Assembly: GCF_004402695.1 (NCBI RefSeq)
Contig: NZ_SOFL01000008.1
Span: 91,059-155,058 of the forward strand
Source of the DNA: Cryobacterium adonitolivorans
GTDB lineage: Bacteria > Actinomycetota > Actinomycetes > Actinomycetales > Microbacteriaceae
Length of the DNA stretch: 64,000 nt
Direction: 5' to 3'
Below, piece by piece: positions 35,757 through 44,164 of the stretch. Made by a program: the position numbers and the translations under genes. The notes under the pieces were generated by a model. The model was not told where the DNA came from. It saw only the letters and a list, made by a program, of their open reading frames with translations, and searched no databases. Within the stretch, counting starts at the first letter, position 1. Each line of letters opens with the position of its first letter.

Positions 35757-36239
35757 TCAAATGTACTCGCGTGCCGCTGACCGGCCGCTGGTCGACGCGG
35801 GCAGGATGCCCAGGCACAGCAGCAGGAAGATCAGCTGCGCCAACCCTGTCGCGAAGTAGAGGGTGTGCAGAAACGAGTACACCGGCAGCAACGCGACCTC
35901 CACGTAGACCCAGACCACCATGCCGAACCCGGCGACACCGGCCGCGGCCGGGTACCACGGCTGCCGGCGGTGCTGCCCCAGAACGGCGAGCGCCTGCGTG
36001 CCACTGACGATCAGCATCAGGATGAGCCCGGGGATCAGGTAGGAGTCGAACGGGGTGCCCGCGAGCCAGCTCATCGGCATCCCCATCCCGTTGGCGAGGA
36101 TCAGGCCGAGCCCGCCGCCCAGCGCCGACATCAGGTTGAACCAGCCCACGACCAGCAGTGCCAGCCACCACCACCGACGGGGTTCAACCCGGTCTGTGCC
36201 GTGCACGGCGGGGCCGACTAATGCAGGGTGAGGCGCCAT
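35757..36239 (-). CDS. Small four-helix membrane protein, function unknown
   Basis: A 160-residue protein with four predicted membrane helices (about 25-50, 60-85, 95-115 and 125-150) and short polar connections; the third segment contains GFGMVVWVYVEVALLP. ATG at 36239 (MAPHPALVG) is preferred; the frame stays open upstream to 36293. It ends 26 bases before the aldehyde dehydrogenase start on the same strand, so the two may be cotranscribed. I do not recognise a named family. Confidence 0.7.
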   Translation of the reverse strand: MAPHPALVGPAVHGTDRVEPRRWWWLALLVVGWFNLMSALGGGLGLILANGMGMPMSWLAGTPFDSYLIPGLILMLIVSGTQALAVLGQHRRQPWYPAAAGVAGFGMVVWVYVEVALLPVYSFLHTLYFATGLAQLIFLLLCLGILPASTSGRSAAREYI

Positions 36240-36327
36240 GTCGCCATCCTGATCCCCCGGCGTGCGGGTCACAATCCCCAGCCCGGGTGGCATGCCCGGG
36301 CGGCAACTCTGCGTCTTCGCGCGCGGG

Positions 36328-36663
36328 CTACAGGCCGCTCAGGGTGCCGCGCACGATCGAGTCGCCGGAGTGCGCCGGGTTGCCGTCGGCGGGTTCCGCC
36401 GGGACGTCCACCACCGGGTATTCGGCCAGGTCGATGCCCGCCGGGATGCTGAATCGGCCGCTCGAGCCGTCGAGCAGTCCCACGCTGACCAGCCCGGTGG
36501 CGTCGGCGGTCAGGAGCCACACTTCGCGCAGCCCGGCGCTGCCGGCGTCGTCGTCAAGGTCCACCACGACTTCCCGTCGACCGTCCGCGGACTCCGCCAC
36601 GGAGGCGTTGCCGCTCGCCGCCCAGCCGGGCAGGGCGTCACGCTGGGCCTGGGCGATCGGTGA
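36328..36663 (-). pseudogene. C-terminal remnant of an RskA-type anti-sigma factor
   Basis: About 110 codons match the extracytoplasmic C-terminal domain of RskA-like anti-sigma factors: EVWLLTADATGLVSVGLLDG, FSIPAGIDLAEYPVVDV and the family's ending DGNPAHSGDSIVRGTL. The zinc-binding anti-sigma domain, the membrane helix and any sigma-factor gene are absent. A terminator-like hairpin sits 36 bases upstream, so there is no obvious promoter. A reading frame runs to 36726, but the part above about 36663 is the hairpin itself. Confidence 0.8.
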
Positions 36664-36698
36664 GAAAGTTTCCCAAACATCCACCCAGTCGCGCCAAA

Positions 36699-36725
36699 TG
36701 CCCCTTCGACGCTCGCGAAGGGGCA
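36699..36725 (-). terminator. Terminator-type hairpin after the nicotinamidase gene
   Basis: Perfect 10-bp arms TGCCCCTTCG (36699-36708) and CGAAGGGGCA (36716-36725) around a 7-base loop, preceded by AAAG and followed by TTTGG on the minus strand. It lies 37 bases after the nicotinamidase stop. Confidence 0.7.
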
Positions 36726-36762
36726 CTTTCCGGCAACTCGATGGCGGCTGCGGCGCCGCGCG

Positions 36763-37359
36763 TCAGACCTGCTCGACGAGCTCCGAGGTGGCCAGCACCG
36801 CTCCCGCGTGCGCGAGTTCGGCCAGTGCCTGCTCGCTGGACTCCGCTGCCACCCCGGCAACGAGATCGGTGAACACCCGCACGTGCTGGCCGTGCTCGAG
36901 GGCGTCGAGCCCCGACGCGCGCACGCAGTAGTCGGTGGCCAGGCCGACCAGGTCCACATCCGTCACGCCGGCGGCGATGAGAAGCTCGCCGAATTTTTCG
37001 CCCCCGGCGTCGACGCCGTCGAAGATCGAATAGCCGGGCTGACCCTGCCCCTTGAGGATGTGCACCGTCGATTCCGGCAGCTCCAGCGCTGGGTGGTACT
37101 CCGCTCCGGGGGTGTCGGCGACACAGTGCACCGGCCAACTGTCGATGAAGTCGGGTTCGCCGTCGACCGCGAAGTGGCCGTTGTTGCCGCCCTCGGCGTC
37201 GTGCCAGTCGCGGGAGGCAAAGATGTGCGGGTAGCTGTGCGGATGCGCGGCCAGCAGGGCGCTGATCGCCCCGGCCACGGCGGCCCCGCCGTCGACCGCG
37301 AGGGTGCCGCCCTCGGTGAAGTCATTCTGAACGTCGATGATGATCAGTGCGCGGGTCAC
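36763..37359 (-). CDS. pncA: Nicotinamidase (isochorismatase family)
   Basis: A 198-residue cytosolic amidase converting nicotinamide to nicotinic acid in NAD recycling; enzymes of this kind also activate pyrazinamide. Catalytic triad: Asp in IIDVQNDF (residue 9), Lys in ILKGQ (about 100) and Cys in LATDYCVRAS (about 145). The metal site is SRDWHDAE (Asp and His) with a further His in PVHCV. Starts at 37359; 24 bases separate it from the upstream PBP gene on the same strand, so cotranscription is likely. Confidence 0.93.
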   Translation of the reverse strand: MTRALIIIDVQNDFTEGGTLAVDGGAAVAGAISALLAAHPHSYPHIFASRDWHDAEGGNNGHFAVDGEPDFIDSWPVHCVADTPGAEYHPALELPESTVHILKGQGQPGYSIFDGVDAGGEKFGELLIAAGVTDVDLVGLATDYCVRASGLDALEHGQHVRVFTDLVAGVAAESSEQALAELAHAGAVLATSELVEQV

Positions 37360-37383
37360 GGATGCACTCCTGTCGGTTGAGGA

Positions 37384-38874
37384 TCAGTTGTTCGAGAGGT
37401 TGTTTCCGCAACGGAAAAACCCCGTCGTGATGGTGTCGATCGCCTGCTTCGCATTATCACCCACATCACCCAGCGCGTATACCGCGAAGGTCAGGGTGCT
37501 GCCGTCGCCGGCGTTGATGATGCCGGAGAGAGTGTAGCCGGTGTCGATCCAGCCGGTCTTTGCGAAAACGGCGCCATCGGCATCCGCGTTGCTGCCGCTG
37601 AATCGGTCGCTGTAGGAGAGCGAACCTGAGCTGCCGCCGGCGACGGGCAGGCCGTCGAAGATCACGCCGAGGCTGCCCTCGCTGGCGTTGATCTTCTGGA
37701 ACAGCTTGGTGAGGTAGGCGGGCGGCACTGCGTTGTTGTCGGAGAGTCCGGAGCCGTCGATGATGCGGATGCCGGTGGTGTCGATGCCGTACTCGGCCAG
37801 GCCCGCGAGCACGGCGGGCTGGATGGCGGCGAAGGTGTTGCCGGTGCCGCCCTCCACGGCCACCAGGCGGCCGAGCATCTCGGCGACGGCGTTGTCGGAG
37901 ACGATCAGGGACTGCTGGATCAGGGTGGAGACCGGCTGGGACTGTACGGAGGCCAGCTGGCTGGCGCCGGCAGGGGCGGTGCCGACGCTCACGCTCGCGT
38001 CGCCGCCGAGCTCACCGGCGAACGCGGCGCCGGCCCGGTCGACCGGATCGTCGCTGCGGGCGGAGGTGCTGTTGTACGGGTTGTCGCGGTCGCCGTCCAC
38101 CTGCAGGGCGGTGATCGGCGGCATGTAGCCGTCGGTTTGCTCCTTGCGGTCCCAACTGGGTTCCCAGGCCGGGTCGCCGAAATACGAGGAGTCAAGGACC
38201 ACCGATGTGATCGCGGTGCCGCCCAACGCGGCGCGGGTCTGCTCGGCGAGGGCGTCGAGGTGCGCGGCGCCGGCGTAGAACGATTCGTCTCCGGTGGGGG
38301 TGCTCGAGAGGGTGAGGTCACCGCCGCCGACGAGCACCACCTGGCCGGGTTCGCTGCCGGCGACCACGGTGGTGGTGGCGCGGTAGTCCGGACCGAGCAC
38401 GCTCAGCGCGGCGGCCGATGTGAGCACCTTGAGTACGCTGGCGGCCCGGGAGGCGGTGCTGCCGCCGCGGTCGAAGAGGATCTCCCCGGTCTCGGCGTTG
38501 ACCACCTGCGCCTGGAACTCGCCCAATCGCGAGTCCGCGGCGAGGTCGGCCACCGAGCAGGTGCGCAGCGGGCCGGCGACGGAGGCGAGGGTCGGGGCGG
38601 GCCGTAGTTCCGGAGCGGTCGGGGTGGGGGTCGGGGTGGGCGTGGCGGATGCGTCGGCCACGGCGACAACAGGCTTGGGGTCGCCGCCGGTGGCCGTTCC
38701 CGCCCACACGGCGCCGGTGCCGAGCAGCATGAAAGCCACGGCCGCGGCGATGATCAGGCGCAGGCGATTCGTGGGCTGCTCCGGACTCCCTGAGTCGACA
38801 TGCTCGCCTAACTGCGTCGCCCCGGCCGAGGGTTCACCCTGTTCAGGCACGGTGGGGTCTGGTGTATCCACCAA
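37384..38874 (-). CDS. dacB: D-alanyl-D-alanine carboxypeptidase, PBP4 (S13) type
   Basis: A 496-residue penicillin-binding protein of the PBP4/DacB type trimming cell-wall peptides. A cytosolic Pro/Glu-rich tail of ~35 residues precedes a single membrane anchor (LRLIIAAAVAFMLLGTGAVW), then a Pro/Thr linker and the catalytic domain: SVLK (Ser nucleophile, about 148), SDN (about 328) and KTG (about 438). The large domain between the first and second motifs is typical of the family. The C-terminus of the catalytic domain is complete. Confidence 0.92.
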   Translation of the reverse strand: MVDTPDPTVPEQGEPSAGATQLGEHVDSGSPEQPTNRLRLIIAAAVAFMLLGTGAVWAGTATGGDPKPVVAVADASATPTPTPTPTAPELRPAPTLASVAGPLRTCSVADLAADSRLGEFQAQVVNAETGEILFDRGGSTASRAASVLKVLTSAAALSVLGPDYRATTTVVAGSEPGQVVLVGGGDLTLSSTPTGDESFYAGAAHLDALAEQTRAALGGTAITSVVLDSSYFGDPAWEPSWDRKEQTDGYMPPITALQVDGDRDNPYNSTSARSDDPVDRAGAAFAGELGGDASVSVGTAPAGASQLASVQSQPVSTLIQQSLIVSDNAVAEMLGRLVAVEGGTGNTFAAIQPAVLAGLAEYGIDTTGIRIIDGSGLSDNNAVPPAYLTKLFQKINASEGSLGVIFDGLPVAGGSSGSLSYSDRFSGSNADADGAVFAKTGWIDTGYTLSGIINAGDGSTLTFAVYALGDVGDNAKQAIDTITTGFFRCGNNLSNN

Positions 38875-39196
38875 CGCATGTTACCGAGCGAGGGTGTGAG
38901 CCCGGTCAGAGCGCCGGATGCGCCACGACAGCAATGCGACCCACCCGGCCGCGTGCCACCTCCCGTCGGTCCACCCGTCTCACAGCACGCGGTAGTCCCC
39001 GCGGCACGCGTTAGCCGTCGCGGCGCACGTTCGCCTCGCGGCGCAGGTTATCGGGCTGCATTTCCTGCGCCGCGAGCACTTACCTGCGCCAGGAAACGCC
39101 AACCTCGACCGCTTCCCGCGCACTGGACACAACGGCAACAGCCGCTCACCGGGCAACCGGCACGCTTAGTCAGCTGATGGGTCGCGCGGCGCGACC
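38875..39196. other. Intergenic region with a 13-bp-arm inverted repeat, no gene
   Basis: Between the start of the PBP4 gene and the stop of the Gfo/Idh gene. It contains the perfect inverted repeat CTCGCGGCGCAGG (39035-39047) / CCTGCGCCGCGAG (39064-39076) with a 16-base loop, which may end the Gfo/Idh transcript. No convincing ORF or RNA gene is seen in the remainder, which must include the PBP4 promoter. Confidence 0.6.
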
Positions 39197-40183
39197 CTAG
39201 TCGCCAACGTAGACCAGGCCAATCTGCGCACGGATTGCGTCGAGGGTCTCCATGATCTGCACGGATTCCGTCGTAGTCAGCAGTTCGCTGGTGATGAGGC
39301 CGGCCGCCACGAGCCGTTCGGCCTCGGTGGCCTGGTAGTGCATGCCCCGGCCGACGAAGGCAGCTGTCTCGTACGCCTCGACGACCTCGTTGGCACCGTT
39401 GTACACGCGGAACGAGGTGGGCGAGTACCAGACCTCGCCGATGTCGATGCGGCCCTCGGTGCCGAGGATGCTGGCGGTGTTGGGGCCCTTGGTGTCGCTC
39501 GCGGAAATCAGCGACGCGATCTGGCCGCCCGGGTAGCGGAAGATCGTGGCGATCTGGGCATCCACCCCGGTGTCCTTGAACGTGGCCGAGGCGAGGATGG
39601 TCTCGGGCGGGCCGAACAGCGCGGACGCGAACGACACCGGGTAGATGCCGAGGTCGAGCAGCGCGCCGCCGCCCAGCGCCAGCGAGTTGATGCGGTGGGT
39701 GGGGTCGTCGGGCAGGTCTTGGGTGTGGTCGGCGATCAGGGAGTGCACGTCGCCGAGGGTGCCGGAGGCGAGAATCTCGCGGATGCGTGCCATGTGCGGC
39801 AGGAACCGGGTCCACATCGCCTCGAGCACGAGCAGGTTCTTGCTCGCGGCCAGCGCCACCAGGGCGCGCGCCTCGGCGGCGTTGAGGGTGATCGGCTTCT
39901 CGATGAGCACGTGCTTGCCGGCTTCCAGCGCCAGGGTGGCGTTGGCCGCGTGGAACGGGTGCGGGGTCGACACGTAGATGATGTCGACCTCGGGGTCGGC
40001 CACGAGAGCCTCGTAGCTGGGGTGCGCGGTAGGGATGCCGAATTCGGCCGCGAAGGCATCCGCCGACGCCTGGCTGCGGGAGCCGACGGCCTGCACGGTG
40101 AAGCCGTTCTTCACGAGGTCGCCGGCGAATTGGTGGGCGATTCCGCCCGTGGCCAGGATTCCCCAGCGGAGTGCATCAGTCAT
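39197..40183 (-). CDS. Gfo/Idh/MocA-family oxidoreductase
   Basis: A 328-residue NAD(P)-dependent sugar or inositol-type dehydrogenase. The N-terminal Rossmann motif is WGILATGGIAHQFAGDL, followed by the family's catalytic-lysine segment VLIEKPITLNAAEA (about 95). The C-terminal alpha/beta domain carries HRINSLALGGGALLDLGIYPV, containing the conserved GGG-DLG pattern. The actual substrate cannot be told from sequence. Monocistronic, divergent from the small leaderless gene at 40244. Confidence 0.9.
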   Translation of the reverse strand: MTDALRWGILATGGIAHQFAGDLVKNGFTVQAVGSRSQASADAFAAEFGIPTAHPSYEALVADPEVDIIYVSTPHPFHAANATLALEAGKHVLIEKPITLNAAEARALVALAASKNLLVLEAMWTRFLPHMARIREILASGTLGDVHSLIADHTQDLPDDPTHRINSLALGGGALLDLGIYPVSFASALFGPPETILASATFKDTGVDAQIATIFRYPGGQIASLISASDTKGPNTASILGTEGRIDIGEVWYSPTSFRVYNGANEVVEAYETAAFVGRGMHYQATEAERLVAAGLITSELLTTTESVQIMETLDAIRAQIGLVYVGD

Positions 40184-40243
40184 GCTGCGAGCCTAGCGAA
40201 TTCACTGGGTGGCCCGCCAGAACGCCGTGTTACTGTGCCGCTC

Positions 40244-40414
40244 ATGAGCGAAAAGACATTCGACGAAAAACGCCACGATCAGCTCACCACCGCCCCCAAG
40301 GCCAGCGAATTGGATGCGGCCCCGCGGGTGACCGTGGACGAGAAGTCCGACGGCGTCAAACGCATCGACGTGGCCGACACCGCCGCAGTGCGGCCCGGCA
40401 CGACCGGGGAGTAA
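40244..40414 (+). CDS. Small charged protein, 56 residues, unknown function
   Basis: Begins MSEKTFDEKRHDQL and is rich in Asp, Glu, Lys and Thr with no hydrophobic segment, so soluble and perhaps disordered. TACTGT at 40231-40236 lies 7 bases upstream of the ATG and there is no Shine-Dalgarno, the pattern of a leaderless gene. The frame uses high-GC third positions like its neighbours. I do not recognise the family. Confidence 0.6.
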   Translation: MSEKTFDEKRHDQLTTAPKASELDAAPRVTVDEKSDGVKRIDVADTAAVRPGTTGE

Positions 40415-40467
40415 GCCGTCACCCGGCGTTTGCCGAGCGGTCACCGAGGCCGCGTACGCTGACGCCC

Positions 40468-40746
40468 GTGAGCGAGAATCTGCTTCTGGCCCGGCGTACG
40501 ACCCCCCAGCAACGGGCCATGCCCCGCACCGTTACCCCGCCGCCGCGGGCCGCGTCCCGCCTCGTCATCCCGCTACCGATCCAGCCGGCCCGGCGCCAGG
40601 CGCTGCCGAAGCAGCTGCCAACCGCGCCGCCGGAATTCGCCCTCCGCAACTCCCCAACCGACCTGCTGTTCCGGGCGCTCTGGCAGCTGGTGGGCGTGTA
40701 CGTGTTTGTCGTGCTGCTGGTCAAGGACCGTCGACTGCCGCGCTGA
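40468..40746 (+). CDS. Small single-helix membrane protein, 92 residues
   Basis: Basic Pro-rich N-terminal part (MSENLLLARRTTPQQR onward) followed by one C-terminal membrane helix (ALWQLVGVYVFVVLLV) and a positively charged end. The GTG at 40468 is 7 bases after TACGCT (40455-40460), so it is probably leaderless. It ends 9 bases before the convergent SGNH hydrolase stop. Function unknown. Confidence 0.65.
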   Translation: MSENLLLARRTTPQQRAMPRTVTPPPRAASRLVIPLPIQPARRQALPKQLPTAPPEFALRNSPTDLLFRALWQLVGVYVFVVLLVKDRRLPR

Positions 40747-40755
40747 CCGGCGGGC

Positions 40756-41520
40756 TCAGTCGGCGCGGGTCAGGGCCGTGGCCAGCACCCGGTCCGCGAT
40801 CGCACGATGGCCGGCGTCGTCGACATGCACGCCGTCGGCCACCACCATCTCGGCCCGGATGACCACGGGGTCCAGCAGGCTCACATACTCGGCATCCACC
40901 CGGTGTGCGGCGGCCTGCACCCAGCCATCCAGGTCGGTGAGCATCGCGGTGGCCGGCTCGGCGGTGGAAGGTCCCACCGCGATGAGGCGGGCGTTCGGCA
41001 ACTCCGCCCGGATGAGCCGGAACGTCTCGTTGACGGCGGCGCGCACAAACTGCGGATCGGTGCCGAGCGCCCACCGGTCGTTCTGGCCGCCCGCGATGAC
41101 GACGACATCTGGTGCCGAGGCGATGACGTCGGCGACCCGGTCGGGGTAGGTGGGACACTGCTTCTGGCCGCAGTCGATGGCCGAGGCCGCTGTGACGTAG
41201 CCGGTGCCGCCCAGGCCCTGGTTGACTTCGGTCCAGCCGGCCTCCTCGGCCACGAGCGTCGACCACCTGGTCACCGGAGACGAAGCGCCGAGCCCCTGCG
41301 TGTACGAGTCGCCGACGAACACGGCCACCGGGATGGCTGACACCGTCGGCGCCGGTGGCGCCGTCGAGACGGCGAGACCTCTCGATGCGCCGCCACCGCT
41401 GGCCAGCGCGGCAGCGGCTACCGCGCCGCAACTCACGACGAGCACGAGACCGCAAAACACCCATGGCAGGCTCCTGCGGCGGAAAGACGTCACAGCGGAC
41501 AATTTGGTCTCCTCGGTCAT
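40756..41520 (-). CDS. Secreted or anchored SGNH/GDSL hydrolase
   Basis: A 254-residue protein with an N-terminal signal anchor (LPWVFCGLVLVVSCGAVAAAAL) and an SGNH esterase domain: Ser in VFVGDSYTQG (block I), Gly block III region, Asn in VVIAGGQNDRW, and the Asp-His pair in DGVHVDDAGH (block V). It would act outside the membrane, possibly on acyl or acetyl groups of surface sugars; the neighbouring polysaccharide acyltransferase operon supports this but does not prove it. Confidence 0.88.
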   Translation of the reverse strand: MTEETKLSAVTSFRRRSLPWVFCGLVLVVSCGAVAAAALASGGGASRGLAVSTAPPAPTVSAIPVAVFVGDSYTQGLGASSPVTRWSTLVAEEAGWTEVNQGLGGTGYVTAASAIDCGQKQCPTYPDRVADVIASAPDVVVIAGGQNDRWALGTDPQFVRAAVNETFRLIRAELPNARLIAVGPSTAEPATAMLTDLDGWVQAAAHRVDAEYVSLLDPVVIRAEMVVADGVHVDDAGHRAIADRVLATALTRAD

Positions 41521-41642
41521 AGTCCCAGCCTACGAGGCAGCGAGCGTGGCCCGGGGTGGCGGCACCTCGACCGAGTATCGGCAGGCATGCCAGGCTCGAG
41601 AAGCCTACGCAACCACGTGCCCGGTTCTCGGCATGAAGGCTT

Positions 41643-42875
41643 CTAGCGTTGGGAAGGGACACCATCAGCTTGGTCGGTCGCGGGCGTCGCATCGCTCGCT
41701 AGTTCTGTCTCAGCGTGGCGCTGCCGAGTGTTGAGGAATCTTCTCTCGACGACGAAGAAGAACCCGTAGCAGACGGCCACCACCACAGGTACGCCTGCGA
41801 AGGTCATCACCATCCACTGAACTTCCAGCGGGAGTCCGAGCGGCAACAGGAGCAGATTGGCGAGTGCGAGCAGCGGGCTATGCAAGAGATAAATACTGTA
41901 CGAGAACAGGCCAAGCCGAATCATCGGTCGGCTCTGGAACGGTTTCACAAACCAGGGCGTCGCACCCCGTACTGCACGCTGGCCGGTCCAGACGAGACCC
42001 GCTGCTACTGCTGCACCAGCGCAGGTTTCGATAAGCCCGAACGATCGGATGTCGAATTGTTTGGTGAGTACAATCGCGACAAGAGTCAAGGCGATGAACC
42101 CGAGGAAGAGTGGGCCCGCCCACCGGTTCTTCACCGGGCTCATGGTGGCCTGTGCCGACCACATGCCCATGGCGAAAATACCGATTAGCCACGGATGCGC
42201 CCATACACCGACGCCCGTAAACACTGGGGACAGTGAGATGATTACGGCGCCAATGACGACGAGTCCAGTTCGGTTCCTTCGGCACAAGGGCAGAAGGATC
42301 AGTGGAAACAGAATATAGATCTGCCACTCGACCGCAACGCTCCATAAGGGGCCGTTGATGGCGTCAATCCAGTCGGGGCTGAAGTTGTGCACCAGCAGAA
42401 AATGACTCACAACGCTCTGCACGGTCACTGGAAGTTTGGTGTCCCACTGCGTTCCGGACGGCTCCTGCATGACAGGGAGGACAACAATCAGCAGGATGCT
42501 GATGAGGAGGGCAGCGTAATACGGTGGAATCACACGTCGGGCGCGGCGCTTGAGGTATTTCGCCATTCCACCGCGAAGCCGAAAGTCGTTCGACAGCGTC
42601 GGCAGCATCAGGACGTATCCGGAGAGAACGATGAAGACTGGAACTCCCAGGTAGCCCCAGCCGAAGATCAGATCGATGAGGGGAAGCGATCGCGTGGCCT
42701 CGTTGGATAGCCCGGTGAATAGCAGCGCATGGTACAGAACCACCGCAATGGCTGAGAATCCTCTGATGCCGTCCAGATAGGGGAATTCCGGGCGTCGCGC
42801 GAGCTCAGTTGGGCTGCGGGGATTTCCGCTTGTCGGTCGGTCGGTCGGGGGGAATGTCGCGTTTTCGGCGCTCAT
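41643..42875 (-). CDS. Membrane acyltransferase (acyltransferase 3 family)
   Basis: A 410-residue polytopic enzyme of the OafA type transferring acyl groups to surface sugars. FPYLDGIRGFSAIAVVLYHALL near residue 32 contains the conserved RG and the catalytic-type His; about 10-11 membrane helices follow. It ends in a polar tail. Its ATG overlaps the ligase gene stop by four bases (ATGA), so it is the last gene of a coupled operon. Base composition is lower in GC than the flanking chromosome. Confidence 0.88.
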   Translation of the reverse strand: MSAENATFPPTDRPTSGNPRSPTELARRPEFPYLDGIRGFSAIAVVLYHALLFTGLSNEATRSLPLIDLIFGWGYLGVPVFIVLSGYVLMLPTLSNDFRLRGGMAKYLKRRARRVIPPYYAALLISILLIVVLPVMQEPSGTQWDTKLPVTVQSVVSHFLLVHNFSPDWIDAINGPLWSVAVEWQIYILFPLILLPLCRRNRTGLVVIGAVIISLSPVFTGVGVWAHPWLIGIFAMGMWSAQATMSPVKNRWAGPLFLGFIALTLVAIVLTKQFDIRSFGLIETCAGAAVAAGLVWTGQRAVRGATPWFVKPFQSRPMIRLGLFSYSIYLLHSPLLALANLLLLPLGLPLEVQWMVMTFAGVPVVVAVCYGFFFVVERRFLNTRQRHAETELASDATPATDQADGVPSQR

Positions 42876-44137
42876 GGACGGCCATTCCTTACGGGTCGCG
42901 GCATACTAGGCGGGGCTATCTTTTTGGCCCGAATGGGCGACGTCGACAATGACGCCCAGGCCGCGACGACTGGCAACCAGTAGTAGACCTGATCGAAGAA
43001 CGCTGAAGTTAGTGCGTAGCTGAGTATGGTGATCAGGATGCCCGCGGCGAGCGCGAACTCACGTGCGCGAAGCGCTTGTAGGACGAAGACGACAGCGGCG
43101 AGAAGTACTGCCGCAATTCCGGCCGCCAGAGCGATTCCGCCCTGGTACCAGGCATGCAAGAAGACGTTATGGACCATCGTGTTTCCGAACGCCGCGGACT
43201 GACCTGGATCGATGCCCTTTCCCATAAATGGATCGATCTGAATTCGTTCCCAGGCGACGCGGTAGGTGTTCATGCGGATGTCCAGGGTGCTGATGTCGTC
43301 CGTTTGTCCTGTCACCTGGAAGAACCGGTCAGCTGGACTGCGAAAATACTGCGCGACGTTCGGGTTCTGCAGAGCAGCCCACAACGCGAGTGCGCCCGCC
43401 ACAACGACCCAGAGCACCCTCGTGATGGGTATCCGATGAGACGAAAGTACGAACAGAACTCCGAAGACGCAGGCGAACATCGAACTCAGGCTGCCGGTGC
43501 TGAGCACACCCGCAGCGTTCACTGCCAAGGCACCGATCACCAGCAGACGGGGGAATGGAGCCCGAACGGCCAGAACATGGGTGCACAGAAGCACCGCGAT
43601 CGCTCCCATCACGCCTAAGACGTTCGGATGGCCGGCCAGGCCTGGCGAGCGACCGTAGACAGCGGCATATCCGAGCACAGGTACGCCGAGCAGCTGCACG
43701 ATTCCCACAAGCGCTGACACAGTCTGCGCCAGAGTGAAAGAGACGGATACTCGTGCGAGCAGTTTTGAGTCCCGTACGACGGATCCACGCACGGCGAAAG
43801 GAGCCAGGCTCAACAGGATGAAGAGCTGAATACCGATGGGCATCGTTTTGGCGAGACCACTTGTTCCGCTGGAAACCACCCCGGCGGCCAGCGCGCACAG
43901 CCCGGCGAACACCCATACCCCTGGCCACTTGGGCTTGCCGCCCCGGCCCAACAGGATAAGGAGAATCACCAAGCCTAGGGCACCGTATGTCCATACATTG
44001 GCGAGCGTTCCCGGGATGATTCGATAAACCGGGATTGGCAGCGCCAGGATCACCCAGAGGACCGTGATCACGGGCTGGATGCTCACCCGATCACCAGAGT
44101 TCACAGACGTCTGAATGTGCCGGGTCTGTGTCGTCAT
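42872..44137 (-). CDS. O-antigen ligase/polymerase-like membrane protein
   Basis: A 421-residue protein with about 12 membrane helices and a long extracytoplasmic loop (around residues 265-335), the architecture of WaaL/Wzy-type enzymes that join or polymerise surface sugars. The loop contains the segment RMNTYRVAWERIQIDPFMGKGID, similar to the R-x-x-x-W...G-G pattern of the family (given here with residues only as an outline). AGGAGAC precedes the ATG. Located between two acyltransferase genes. Confidence 0.8.
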   Translation of the reverse strand: MTTQTRHIQTSVNSGDRVSIQPVITVLWVILALPIPVYRIIPGTLANVWTYGALGLVILLILLGRGGKPKWPGVWVFAGLCALAAGVVSSGTSGLAKTMPIGIQLFILLSLAPFAVRGSVVRDSKLLARVSVSFTLAQTVSALVGIVQLLGVPVLGYAAVYGRSPGLAGHPNVLGVMGAIAVLLCTHVLAVRAPFPRLLVIGALAVNAAGVLSTGSLSSMFACVFGVLFVLSSHRIPITRVLWVVVAGALALWAALQNPNVAQYFRSPADRFFQVTGQTDDISTLDIRMNTYRVAWERIQIDPFMGKGIDPGQSAAFGNTMVHNVFLHAWYQGGIALAAGIAAVLLAAVVFVLQALRAREFALAAGILITILSYALTSAFFDQVYYWLPVVAAWASLSTSPIRAKKIAPPSMPRPVRNGRP

Positions 44138-44164
44138 AAGTCTCCTGTTTTCAATTTGGCAAGC

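Noticed and set aside
36156..36931. Long plus-strand frame over the anti-sigma remnant and nicotinamidase.
   Set aside because: Low-complexity Ser/Arg/Pro composition, opposite to recognised coding sequence.
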